From: an uncultured Clostridia bacterium
GTDB lineage: Bacteria; Bacillota; Clostridia; Christensenellales; Borkfalkiaceae
Length of the DNA: 64,000 bases
NCBI GenBank assembly: GCA_944327625.1
Contig: CALVHL010000004.1
Coordinates: forward strand, 55,409 to 119,408
Reading direction: 5' to 3'
The number at the start of each line of letters is the position of its first letter. Position 1 is the stretch's first letter. Of this stretch, positions 26,358 through 35,267 are shown one piece after another. The notes below the pieces were generated by a model that saw only the letters and a program-made list of their open reading frames with translations, was not told the DNA's origin and ran no database searches. The position numbers and the translations under genes were made by a program.

Positions 26358-27902
26358 ATGCGCGAATACTTCGCATCCGACGAAAACAAGAGATATTCCG
26401 AGCGGTCGTCTTGGCGCGAGAACGCGCACGCGGAAGAAGTTTTCCGCTGCGAAGAAGTCTATCGCTCCCCCGAAACGCGCTCTGACGAGGGCGCGGAAAG
26501 GCCGCAGAAAAGTACGCCGCAGCGCAAGAGGCGCACCTTCACCGACCGACTGCTCGCGGGCGGGGTTGCGCCCGTCGCCTGCACGGTTGCGGGCGGCGCG
26601 GTCATAGCCGTCGCGGTCGTCGTCATGGCAATCAGGATAACCCTGCTCGCGGCGGTGGTCACCATGACGGGCATCTCGCTCGATTTCAGGATAGAAAACG
26701 TCGGCGACTATTCGCTGACGCTCTATCTCTCGGGCGTCGGGTACGAGGGCGAAATACCGCTCACCTCCAAGGACGACACTTACAGCGTAAGTTTCAGCGG
26801 GCTTATGCCCGACACCGACTATCTCGCCACGATATGCGATCAGACGGGCAAGGTGCACTATTCAAAGACCTACACGACGCTCCCCTACGAGCCGTCGCTC
26901 GTCCCCGTCGAAACGGGCGTATCGCCCGAGATGATATTCCTGCAATTCAACTCCGACGACCTGCCCGACCTGTTCAACGTCTACGTCAACCAAACGCCGT
27001 ACAGGGGCGATTTCACCAAGGACTATCCGGTTTTACAGCTCGAAGGGCTCAGCCCCGAAACCGACTATGAAATACGCATAACCGACGTCGACACGGGCGA
27101 CTGGCTGTACTATGAAACTTTCACCACGCCGTATATTTCCCTCTACGACGTCTCGGTAATGCCCTATCAGACGATGATCAGCCATACCGTGACGGCGGAA
27201 GTGCCCGAAGGTCACTATGCGACCGTCCGTCTCGTCGGCGACGGCTATGATAATGAGTATAATATCGGAGGTTATTACGAGCCGATGTCCGAATTTGTCG
27301 GGCTTCAACCCGATACGCGATACGTCCTGACGGTGGAGGACGACCGCGGCAACGTAATCTACGAGCAGGAGATATACACCCTGCCCGTAACGCAGAGCCT
27401 GACGGCGACGGTCACGGAGAGTTCGTTCGATACTCTGCAATTGCAGTTTGCGGGCGAGGCTTTGGAGAATACCTATTACGAAGTCTATCTCGACGGCGAA
27501 CTCTGCGATACCCTGATGAGCGGCGAGGACGGAATTGTCGTCCTCGAAGGGCTTACGCGCGACACGACTTACGAAGTGGCGATACGCGACACGTACACTA
27601 TGGACTATATGTTCGTCGGTCAGTTCTCCACGCCGGCGGTAATCTTCACCTTTACCGAACGGCAGGCGGGCGAGACGGAGCTCATGCTGTTCTACACGCT
27701 CGACAACCCCGATTTGAGGGAGATAATTCTCGTCGTTAGCAGCGACGGGCAGGAGGTCGGCAGGGCGACTTCGGCAGAGGACGGCGAACTGTTGGCGTAT
27801 ATCGCCGTCGACGATACCCGTGCGGAATACGAACTTGAAGTATTCCTCGACGACGGCAGCCTGCTCTATTCGACGGTATTGCCTCAGATCAGCACTGCCT
27901 GA
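26358..27902 (+). CDS. Membrane-anchored protein with FN3-like repeats
   Basis: 514 residues, no enzyme motif recognised. A charged cytoplasmic N-terminus of about 65 residues is followed by one long hydrophobic segment (about 70-105, VAGGAVIAVAVVVMAIRITL). The rest is extracytoplasmic and consists of four or five units of about 85 residues. Each ends with a fibronectin III-like strand-turn: GLMPDTDYLATICDQTG, GLSPETDYEIRITDVDTG, GLQPDTRYVLTVEDDRG and GLTRDTTYEVAIRDTYT. The topology suggests a surface-exposed adhesion or sensing protein tethered at its N-terminus. It is next to an MscS channel gene on the same strand, 64 bp apart. The function is unknown. Confidence 0.7.
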   Translation: MREYFASDENKRYSERSSWRENAHAEEVFRCEEVYRSPETRSDEGAERPQKSTPQRKRRTFTDRLLAGGVAPVACTVAGGAVIAVAVVVMAIRITLLAAVVTMTGISLDFRIENVGDYSLTLYLSGVGYEGEIPLTSKDDTYSVSFSGLMPDTDYLATICDQTGKVHYSKTYTTLPYEPSLVPVETGVSPEMIFLQFNSDDLPDLFNVYVNQTPYRGDFTKDYPVLQLEGLSPETDYEIRITDVDTGDWLYYETFTTPYISLYDVSVMPYQTMISHTVTAEVPEGHYATVRLVGDGYDNEYNIGGYYEPMSEFVGLQPDTRYVLTVEDDRGNVIYEQEIYTLPVTQSLTATVTESSFDTLQLQFAGEALENTYYEVYLDGELCDTLMSGEDGIVVLEGLTRDTTYEVAIRDTYTMDYMFVGQFSTPAVIFTFTERQAGETELMLFYTLDNPDLREIILVVSSDGQEVGRATSAEDGELLAYIAVDDTRAEYELEVFLDDGSLLYSTVLPQISTA

Positions 27903-27966
27903 CGGCGGTGCGCAAAACTAAAAATCATTCCCTTCGGGGCAATGTACGATAAGGGGGAATAAACTC

Positions 27967-29001
27967 ATGGAAAAGCAGACAGAAACGGCAAAAAAACGCG
28001 ACGTCGTCGCCTTGGCGTGCAGAATAGTCGGGCTTATCATCGCGCTCGTCTATTTCGTCCTGCTCATTGCGGGCAAATGGATATTTGCCGAAGACAGCGT
28101 GTTCTATAACGGCATAAATATCTTCGGCGACGCCGCGCAGCCCAACGTATGGCTGCGCTCGCTAAGCTATATAATATTCCTCCTGACGCTCTCGTTCGTC
28201 GTGCGCTTCGTGCTCAAACAGGTAACGCGCTTTCTCATGCGCGGCAAGGCGCTCGTCGACCTGTTGTGCAGTTTCATTAAGTATATCGCCGTAATAGTGC
28301 TCATATTCGCCGTGCTCAGCACGTGGGGCGTAAACACCACGGCGTTGCTCGCAGGTATAGGAATACTCAGCTTAATCGTCGGCCTCGGCGCTCAGCCGCT
28401 TATCGAGGACATAATTGCGGGGCTGTTCATCGTCTTTGAAAATATCTTCGACGTCGGCGACATAATCGTCGTGGACGGCTTCCGCGGCACGGTCAAGGAA
28501 ATAGGCATACGCACCACGCAGATAGAGGACGCGGGCGGCGACATAAAGGTCGTCAATAACTCGGACATCCGCACGCTCGTCAATATGACCAGCCAGCTCT
28601 CGCTCGCCGTTTCGGAAATAGATATCGAGTACGGCGAATCTCTCGAACGGGTGGAGGTCATAATAAAGAACAACCTCGACGAAATGCGCGCGAATATCCC
28701 AGACATTGCCGAAGGTCCGTTCTATATGGGCGTTTCCTCTCTCGGCTCGTCGGGCGTGACGCTCCGCTTTACGGCGAAGTGCCCCGAAATGCAGAAATTC
28801 CAGGTCGAGCGCGACCTCAACCGCCAGCTCAAACTGCTGTTTGACCGCAACGGCATAAGCATACCGTTCACGCAGATAGTCGTGCACCGCCCCGTCGAGT
28901 TTGCCTCCGACGGCGCAGCGGGCAACGGCGAAGCGCAACAGTTTGTCGACGAACAGCGCAAGCTCTCGCGCGGGATAGGCGACGACGAACAGCAGGACTG
29001 A
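27967..29001 (+). CDS. MscS-family mechanosensitive channel
   Basis: 344 residues. Three membrane segments (about 12-38, 58-80, 98-118), then the pore-lining helix and beta domain: AGIGILSLIVGLGAQPLIED, VFENIFDVGDIIVVDGFRG and GTVKEIGIRTTQIEDAGGD, the MscS core signature. The C-terminal alpha/beta domain ends with an acidic, Gln-rich tail (GDDEQQD). The channel opens on membrane tension to release osmolytes. It follows the FN3-like membrane protein and precedes a strong terminator. Confidence 0.93.
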   Translation: MEKQTETAKKRDVVALACRIVGLIIALVYFVLLIAGKWIFAEDSVFYNGINIFGDAAQPNVWLRSLSYIIFLLTLSFVVRFVLKQVTRFLMRGKALVDLLCSFIKYIAVIVLIFAVLSTWGVNTTALLAGIGILSLIVGLGAQPLIEDIIAGLFIVFENIFDVGDIIVVDGFRGTVKEIGIRTTQIEDAGGDIKVVNNSDIRTLVNMTSQLSLAVSEIDIEYGESLERVEVIIKNNLDEMRANIPDIAEGPFYMGVSSLGSSGVTLRFTAKCPEMQKFQVERDLNRQLKLLFDRNGISIPFTQIVVHRPVEFASDGAAGNGEAQQFVDEQRKLSRGIGDDEQQD

Positions 29002-29090
29002 CCGCCTTTATTGAGAGATAACCGTCCGCACATTTGACGCGGACAGGTCAGATTTATTCAGACCGACAAATATAATATAATCGTGCAACG

Positions 29091-29125
29091 GCTGCGGGCG
29101 CTTTCTGAAAGCGCCCGCAGCTTTT
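29091..29125 (+). terminator. Terminator of the mscS transcript
   Basis: GCTGCGGGCGCTTT (29091-29104) pairs perfectly with 29108-29121 around the loop CTG, followed by TTTTCT. Confidence 0.88.
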
Positions 29126-29571
29126 CTCTCCCCGCCGCGGTTGAATTTTTCCGCGACGGAGAGAGACAGAGAGCTCATTAAGCCAAAAATGGCAATTTTT
29201 CCGTCGGTATTGACATAGCGGACAATTTTTGACAAAATAAAAACGGCATATATATCGATTGTTTACTTAATCGCACTTATGCGGCAATCGCTGCCGCGTC
29301 CGTCGATGCAGAGGGGCGCAATAACCGCCGAAGGGCAAAGATGAAAATACCCGTCGCGCAGGGCAAAAGACGGGCTGTCTTTCGGCAATTTCGGGCGGCC
29401 GCTTAGCGCGCTTTTTCGTCGGCGTCGCCTGCCACACGAAAGCCTTACTTAAAAGTTTAATCTGCCCGCGGGCGTCGTCGCGTTCTGCGGAGCCGAAAGG
29501 GGGAGGCGGCGGCTCTCTTTCGGTGCGTTGCGGCAGAATATTCTTATAGCCGTATATGAAGGAGGAATTTT
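29126..29571 (+). other. Gene-free leader region of the surface protein
   Basis: About 445 bp with no credible coding frame. It holds a probable promoter (29229-29256) and several inverted repeats: GCGGCA/TGCCGC near 29280-29296, CCCGTC/GACGGG at about 29350-29373, and GCCGAA/TTCGGC enclosing the latter. From the promoter the 5' untranslated RNA would be about 300 nt and GC-rich, so a structured leader is plausible. I cannot assign a riboswitch family. Confidence 0.45.
29229..29256 (+). promoter_or_regulatory. Probable promoter of the TAG-interrupted surface protein
   Basis: TTGACA (29229-29234), 16-bp spacer, TATATC (29251-29256). Another TTGACA at 29210-29215 has only CAAAAT at 17 bp. The start codon is 315 bp downstream. 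Confidence 0.5.
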
Positions 29572-32568
29572 ATGACAAGGACTTTAAAAAAATTTTTAGT
29601 TGTTCTGCTCTCGCTGTCGACCGTGCTCTGCGCGGCGGTCATGCTCGCGGCGTTTGCGCCCTCGGGCAGTGCGTTTGCGGCGGCGGTCTCGTCAGAGCCG
29701 GACGAAAACGGCGTATCGTTCAGCTATGAGATCGTCAGCTCGCCTCTGAACGGGGAGTACTATTTTGCAGACGAAAGTATAGACATTGAGATTAATGTGA
29801 TCGTGCCGTCGGAAGTGACGCTCGAAGGCGTCACTCTGTATTGGTATGAAACCGAACCCGACGGCCAGGACATGTCTGTCGAAGACGTGACGCAGCCCTG
29901 TAAGATACAGATCGACGTCACCTACGCCATGGCAGAGCAGGGCTCGGTGACGTTGACTATTAAATTAGGGTACACTTTGAATGATCAGCTGTATCAGATT
30001 TCTGAGACGGTGTCTCAGATTCCTACGGGGTTACCCAAGCCGGTCATCACCAATGTGAGCGCACTGCGCAAGCAGGGCGAACTTTCCGTGTCCTTCAAAA
30101 GCGACGTCGCCGGCACTTATGCTTGCGTCGTCTTGGAGGACGGGCAAACCCTGCCTGACGATTGGAGCTAGATAAGTACCCAACCAATGGTCGCAGGCGA
30201 CAACGCCTTCACTATTTCGGACGTTTCTTCCACCGCAAAATAGATTGCCGTCATGGCGTGGAATGTCAGCGGAAATTCTATAAGTACGGCTGTCAGCGCC
30301 GATATTACTGACTATATCTATCCTGTGATAGAGGCGTTTACCCTGTCGGATGATACGGTTACCCTTCCGTACAGCGACACGGTAAATCTCGGCGGCGAAG
30401 GCAGTACGCTGTATAATTTCGATGGCAACAATCGTTATGCCAGGCTCATAAAGGTCGAGGCTGAGGCAGGGCAGTTGCTGAAACTTGAATTCTACGGCAG
30501 CAACTTTGTCGTCGATACGATGATCGAAATTTATCGGAAGTCGGATGACGCATACGAAGGTTTGGAATATTACGACAACGACAACAAAAATTATTATGGT
30601 GAAAGCGCTTATTACTTAATACTTGAAGATGGTATATATGGTTTTGCGTTCAGGCAATATTCTAATTCTTCAACAGGTCTGTGCAATTTGGAAATCTCTG
30701 TTGCTGGCGTGTATGAAGTAATGTCTTTGGAGGATGGCTTTGATGCCCTCACCGAAACCGCCCTTCCGTACAGCGGCACGGTAGATCTCGGCGGCGAAGG
30801 CAGCACGCTTTATGGTCTTAACTACCATGGCACGTTCGGCAAGCTCATAAAGGTCGAGGCGGAGGCAGGGCAGTTGCTGAAGCTTGAATTCTACGGCGTC
30901 ACCGAAAAAACTAATACAGTTATAGAAATCTATCGTCAGTTGGAAGGTGAGTATGTCAGGGGCAATTTTTCCAACTATGACAACACGAATGGCTACGGTG
31001 AAAGTGCGCTTTACCTTATACCGGAAGACGGCGTTTACTACATCGCGTTCTGGGGATATAATATATCCGTATCTGGTATCTGTCAGATCAATGTTGAACC
31101 GATTGAAGACACAACCGTCTTTACGGACGGGCTCGATTTTACTTCGGCGGACATTCCCGAACCGCAGCCGCAAGCCCTCTGGAAGTGGGATGCCGAAAGT
31201 TTGACGCTTACTCTGATGGACGGGTGCTGTTTTTATAGCGATAATTATTTTGAGTATTTGATTTGCCTTCCCGACGGCGCCACCGTCGTAATTGAGGGAA
31301 ACGTCTCCATGACAGCTTATGTCGATGTCGCCATTTACGGGTTAGGCGAGCTGACGATCTGCGGCGCAGCCGCACAGGTTTCTGTACTGAGCATCCTGAA
31401 AAGTGATACGGCAATTTATTCTGTCGGAGATCTGCGGTTAGAAAATTTAAGTCTGAATTTAAAATCGTATGGTACTAACTTGTCTTCCGACGCATCCGTC
31501 ACCCTTCAGAATGTTGCGTTTGAAGGCAGTGCTCAGGGTGTTTCCATTGGTGCCGCAGAAGATCTTTCCGTGTTTGACAGTGCCATATCTATATATGGCC
31601 CGGATTGCGGACTGTATATTCCCTATTATGGCGGTGAGATGCTGATTTCGGACAGCGTACTCAATGTCGAAAAAGTTTACAGTGCAATTTTCCTGGGAGA
31701 GGGTAATCTCAATATTATAAACAGCGACATTTCGGTCATCTCGGCTAATAGGGGAATTGAGGTAGATAACGGAGATATGCTTGTAATAGACAGCGATATA
31801 ACCCTGGCAACTATGTATGAGTTAGGCATCTCCTGTGCAGGCGACAGCGTTATACTTGGCGGAAAGATGAGTTTGTTGTGCTATAATGGCTGTTTTGGAA
31901 TATACGGAAGACTTGTTATCTACGACACAGCTTTTGACTTTACGAATGAATACGAAAATTATGGCGACGTCTTCAACGGAGATAAGTTCCTGATTTTCAG
32001 TGACGAGGACGTCTGCCTGTACGGCTATGACGGTACTCTGCTGTATAAAGGGGCGTGGGACGCTTCGTTTGTGGATAAGGCGGAATATACCCTTCTGGTT
32101 GACGGCAAAAAAGTGGCGCGCTTGACTAATCTGCATGAATACAGGGTAACCGTTTCCGGCGGCGGCATCAACGGCGGAGACGACGCGGAAGTCGTCGTCG
32201 TTTCGGGCGATTAGGTTACCGTCACGGCGAACTCCGCATCTGCGGGCAAACAGTTCAAGGGGTGGAGCACGGACGGCGGCGAAACGATAATCAGCACGAA
32301 TGAAACGTATACTTTTACCGTATCCGAGGACATCGAGCTGACGGCAATTTTCGAGGAGGTCTCGACCGAACCGACCGATCCCACAGATCCCACAGATCCC
32401 ACCGATACGACCGAACCGGAAGGACTTTCGGGCGGAGCTATTGCGGGTATTGCCGTCGGCAGCGTTGCGGGCGCACTCGTGCTTGTATATGCGGTCTGTG
32501 CAGTGCTCTACAAGAAGAAAGTCTTAAAAGCGGCGTTCTTCGGCAAGATTTTCCCCTTCATAAAGTGA
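29572..32568 (+). CDS. Large cell-surface protein with three in-frame TAG codons
   Basis: One frame of 998 codons from ATG 29572 (GAAGGAGGAATTTT upstream) to TGA 32566-32568, interrupted only by TAG at 30169-30171, 30241-30243 and 32212-32214 (codons 200, 224, 881); there is no TAA, TGA or frameshift. Order: signal peptide (about 1-38, FLVVLLSLSTVLCAAVMLAA); domain to about 250; two 110-residue repeats (30361-30705 and 30760-31095) sharing LIKVEAEAGQLLKLEFYG; a region that looks like a beta-helix; an InlB B-repeat-like unit crossing the third TAG (VVVVSGD, TAG, VTVTANSASAGKQFKGWS); a TDPTDP linker; and a membrane helix with basic tail (codons about 935-998). The 653-codon piece from 30253 has no ribosome binding site and the last piece has no ATG, so an anchored protein needs read-through. 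Alternatively it is a recent pseudogene. Gln, Lys or Glu would fit at each TAG. Confidence 0.75.
30361..31095 (+). repeat. Two tandem-like repeats of about 110 codons within the surface protein
   Basis: Units 30361-30705 and 30760-31095 align over their length. Shared segments are LPYSxTVxLGGEGSTLY, LIKVEAEAGQLLKLEFYG, IEIYR and YGESAxYLIxEDGxYxxAF. The LIKVEAEAGQLLKLEFYG block is also nearly identical in DNA, so the duplication is fairly recent or was homogenised. Confidence 0.8.
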
Positions 32569-32669
32569 TCTGACGACCTCTATCGGGGAGAAAAATTACG
32601 GCTTATCCTTTAAGGTGAAAAAGCTCGATTTTCTGACAATATAGTTGCTCTTTTGCAAAAACTGTCATC

Positions 32670-32704
32670 AGGGCCGCCCGTTCTCGGGCGGCCCTGTATT
32701 TTTT
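32670..32704 (+). terminator. Terminator after the surface protein
   Basis: AGGGCCGCCCG (32670-32680) pairs with CGGGCGGCCCT (32685-32695), 4-nt loop, then GTATTTTTTA. It lies about 100 bp after the final TGA. Confidence 0.88.
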
Positions 32705-32937
32705 AAAGGCGGTGGGGGGTAAAATCCCCGTAGGAATTTTGGCGGACGGAATTCAAATCCCGTCTCAAACGTCGCAAGGGAAACGCCGTTTTCGGTCACC
32801 GCTCGCACGTGGTTATGTGCTCGCTCATCTCGCGCATACACGAAAGGTGTACTACACCATTCTATGAATTGTATGCGCTCGTCCTTCGGTTCGACGGAAC
32901 AAAAGGCGCAGGGTAGAACTCTTGCCGACATACAACG
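32705..32937. other. Gene-free stretch between terminators
   Basis: Part of the 406-bp gap 32569-32974. A minus-strand frame of 104 codons spans it (32668-32982), but that frame runs through the tRNA terminator and the surface-protein terminator, has no ribosome binding site, and I do not accept it as a gene. The inverted repeat GACGGGATTT / AATTCCGTC at 32738-32760 resembles a tRNA T-arm, but no tRNA body can be folded around it. Confidence 0.4.
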
Positions 32938-32972
32938 AAAAAGACCAGAGCAATTTTTGCTCTGGTCTTTTT
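32938..32972 (-). terminator. Terminator of tRNA-Arg
   Basis: A 16-bp stem (32938-32953 with 32957-32972; GACCAGAGCAA core) with loop TTT and a T-run in both directions. It starts two bases beyond the CCA end of the tRNA on the minus strand. Confidence 0.88.
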
Positions 32973-32974
32973 CG

Positions 32975-33051
32975 TGGTGCACCGTAAGGAATTCGAATCC
33001 CTAGCCTTTGGTTCCGTAGACCAACGCTCTATCCAGTTGAGCTAACGGTGC
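32975..33051 (-). tRNA. tRNA-Arg (anticodon ACG)
   Basis: 77 nt including an encoded CCA. Acceptor GCACCGT pairs with ACGGTGC, D arm GCTC/GAGC, anticodon stem TTGGT/ACCAA with loop CTACGGA giving anticodon ACG (inosine-modified in bacteria, reads CGN), and T arm with GATTCGAAT. Confidence 0.95.
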
Positions 33052-33237
33052 AGATGACTATGTCGCCGAAAATCAGTTGAAATAATATGCGCCCCTGACT
33101 GACAGCTTAACTATTTTACTAAAAATATTCAGCTTTGTCAAATACTTTTAAATAATTTGCAAAAAATATATGCCTTATTTGTCGGCGCGAAAAACGCCCG
33201 CACCAAATATGCCGATATGTGCAGGCGTGCATTTTGT

Positions 33238-33696
33238 TCAGTTTAGTATCCACACGGCGAGGTTGAGCGCGGTCGCAAGGCTCACCCAGAGCGGGTACAG
33301 CGCCATAATAAACGCCCAAATCTTGTTTATTCTGTATATTTCCGCAACCAGCGCAACGGCGGCGACGAGGGTGAGTATTATCGCCACTAGCCCCGCAAGC
33401 GGTTGCCGCAGGGTAAAAAATATCAGACACCACAGTACGTTCAGCGCGCCGTTTACCGCCGCGACTATTGCCAGCCTTTTGCCGTCCGTTCGGTCTTTGA
33501 GCGAAAAGCCTATCGCAAAGAACGCGAGGGCGTAGATGACGCTCCACACAATCGGAAAGAGTACGCTCGGCGGCCATTGAGTGGGCGTTATAAGGGCAGA
33601 GTACCAGTCCTGCCCGAGCGCCGCGAATACGCTGCCCAGCGCCGCCACGACGACTATCGCCGCCGCCGTCAGCAAGAATTTAAGATTATTGCTCAT
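33238..33696 (-). CDS. TspO/MBR family membrane protein
   Basis: 152 residues with five membrane helices, the TspO fold. Diagnostic segments are WPPSVLFPIVWSVIYALAFF near residue 40-60, NVLWCLIFFTLRQPL and ALYPLWVSLATALNLAVWIL at the C-terminus. Bacterial TspO proteins bind tetrapyrroles and cholesterol-like ligands and act in porphyrin or stress responses; the ligand is not deducible here. Stand-alone gene between tRNA-Arg and an uncharacterised membrane protein gene. Confidence 0.9.
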   Translation of the reverse strand: MSNNLKFLLTAAAIVVVAALGSVFAALGQDWYSALITPTQWPPSVLFPIVWSVIYALAFFAIGFSLKDRTDGKRLAIVAAVNGALNVLWCLIFFTLRQPLAGLVAIILTLVAAVALVAEIYRINKIWAFIMALYPLWVSLATALNLAVWILN

Positions 33697-33750
33697 ACAA
33701 TAATGATATGCAATCTGCGCGGCAATTATAATTCGGGCGAAAATTAAAGG

Positions 33751-33780
33751 GCGGGCAGGCGCAATATTGTGCCTGCCCGC
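33751..33780 (-). terminator. Terminator of the 33787-34656 gene
   Basis: GCGGGCAGGC (33751-33760) pairs with GCCTGCCCGC (33771-33780); the loop CAATATTG is itself palindromic. On the minus strand it is followed by CTTTAATTTT. Confidence 0.75.
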
Positions 33781-33786
33781 TGCCCG

Positions 33787-34656
33787 TCATCTGTGAAAAC
33801 CCTCGAATATGTACAGGGCAATCTCTCTTTCGCGGTCGTCCATTCCGTTGATGAAGGACTGCGTAATCTCATTCAGCGGCGTAATGAAAGCGTCGCAATC
33901 GCCCTTGGCTTCAATGTATTTATGAACTTCAAAAACTTCGTCCGTAAAGAACTTTTTGCTCGTATTCGGCTCGTTGATGTCTATGCTGTCGCCGTTGCAG
34001 ATAAGTATGTATTCAAAGCAATCGACTTTGCCGTTGTTCGACTGGTGAATGTCTATCTGTACGCCGTCAATGTCCTCGTACCTCACCGTTCGCGCCCCTA
34101 TCTGAAAGTATTTGGAATAGGTTATTCCGTCCTGGTTATAGCCGCAGTAATTGTTTGCCGCCAGCGCATAGAAGGGGAAAGTGACGACGAATAATATTAG
34201 AGATGCCATATAGAGGCGCTTGTAACAATCTTGCCTGCTTTTTGCGTTGACTGCTTCTCTCGCCGCGACATCGAAAAACGGGCGCTTTATTGAAATCACA
34301 ATGATATATGCCAAAGATATATCCGTGAACATTGAGGCGAGAGCCCCGATATATGCCGTACCGAAAAATATGGGTGTGTTGCCTGTTAAAAAAAGTCCGT
34401 GCAAAAGAAAAATAATGCCTAATTGCACGGCTAAAAGCACCAGAATAATGGGCAGGACAACCATGCCGTACTGATGACTGAGCGATTTGAAAAACAGAAC
34501 GGGACGCCTGGTCGCAATGAGATAGTCGCCCTCCGCAACGAGCTGCGGGTGAGCGTATTTTGCGGGGTTGACGATTATGTCTCTCAGTTTGAGCGACAAA
34601 AAGAGTGTAACCGCAACATATATCAACAGCAATGCCGAAAGAATGAATATCCTCAT
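33787..34656 (-). CDS. Uncharacterised four-helix membrane protein
   Basis: 289 residues. Membrane segments at about 3-22 (ILSALLLIYVAVTLFLSL), 65-92 (MVVLPIILVLLAVQLGIIFL), 98-125 (GTAYIGALASMFTDISLAYI) and 150-168 (ASLILFVVTFPFYALAANN). The C-terminal 120 residues are soluble and may form a PH-like fold: ITYSKYFQIGARTVRYEDID, GVQIDIHQSNNGKVDCFEYI and FTDEVFEVHKYIEAKGDCDAF. I do not recognise a named family. Downstream of TspO-direction genes, with its own terminator. Confidence 0.75.
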   Translation of the reverse strand: MRIFILSALLLIYVAVTLFLSLKLRDIIVNPAKYAHPQLVAEGDYLIATRRPVLFFKSLSHQYGMVVLPIILVLLAVQLGIIFLLHGLFLTGNTPIFFGTAYIGALASMFTDISLAYIIVISIKRPFFDVAAREAVNAKSRQDCYKRLYMASLILFVVTFPFYALAANNYCGYNQDGITYSKYFQIGARTVRYEDIDGVQIDIHQSNNGKVDCFEYILICNGDSIDINEPNTSKKFFTDEVFEVHKYIEAKGDCDAFITPLNEITQSFINGMDDREREIALYIFEGFHR

Positions 34657-34917
34657 CGATTATTTCTGCCTTTTAAATTTTTTTCTCAATTATAACATTT
34701 TCCTATCAAAAAATCAACAAAAATATAAGCGCTCGGCGGCGTTTGTCGGCGTTCGTCGGCACATATTGCCGCCCCAATCGTGCTTTCCCGCCTCCCTTGC
34801 GTACGGCTCTGTTTTTTTAATTCCGATTTCCGCCTTTCATCCGTCGATAGGCATAAAAACTTTCTGCGCGTCGAAGTAGCCCCTTAGCCTGAAATTTCAA
34901 AGTAATCAACGGCAAAA
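34657..34917. other. Gene-free stretch with one degenerate repeat
   Basis: The gap between the membrane protein start (34656) and the tRNA-Ser terminator. A degenerate repeat copy lies at 34751-34780. I see no credible coding frame. Confidence 0.5.
34751..34780 (+). repeat. Dispersed palindromic repeat, degenerate copy 7
   Basis: Reads GTTCGTCGGCACATATTG then CCGCCCCAATCG; aligns without gaps to the 30-bp family but with several substitutions. Confidence 0.55.
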
Positions 34918-34952
34918 AATAATACGAACCCGTTTTCAGAGTTCGTATTATT
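34918..34952 (-). terminator. Terminator of tRNA-Ser
   Basis: AATAATACGAAC (34918-34929) pairs with GTTCGTATTATT (34941-34952), 11-nt loop; on the minus strand a run of T follows. It lies seven bases beyond the tRNA CCA end. Confidence 0.85.
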
Positions 34953-34958
34953 CCCTAA

Positions 34959-35046
34959 TGGCGGAAGGTGAGGGATTCGAACCCCCGGAAGCTCTCACTT
35001 CAGCGGTTTTCAAGACCGTCGCTATCGACCACTCAGCCAACCTTCC
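34959..35046 (-). tRNA. tRNA-Ser (anticodon TGA)
   Basis: 88 nt with encoded CCA. Acceptor GGAAGGT pairs with ACCTTCC, the anticodon loop CTTGAAA gives TGA (reads UCN), a long variable arm typical of tRNA-Ser, and T arm GGTTCGAATCC. Confidence 0.96.
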
Positions 35047-35164
35047 AGATATTTCGGCGCAGCCTTTCGCGCGTCCGACAGTCCATATTTTAACAGACGC
35101 CGCCCTTTATGTCAATCGTTTTTTCGGCTTATTGAAATTACGCGTTTAACTTACCGAAATATTA

Positions 35165-35193
35165 TTGTCAATCGCGATTTTCTGTGTTATAAT
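35165..35193 (+). promoter_or_regulatory. Sigma-A promoter of plsX-rnc-smc
   Basis: TTGTCA (35165-35170), 17-bp spacer, TATAAT (35188-35193) with an extended TG. The same TCTGTGTTATAAT segment occurs at the FN3 gene promoter. Confidence 0.85.
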
Positions 35194-35267
35194 TTTAGAA
35201 GGAATATTTTTACCTTGCAGGAAATCAACCGCTGATTTTCAATCATACTATGTACAGGGGGTACGAG

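Noticed and set aside
32668..32982. 104-codon minus-strand gene between the surface protein and tRNA-Arg
   Set aside because: It overlaps the terminators of both neighbours and part of the tRNA and has no ribosome binding site.
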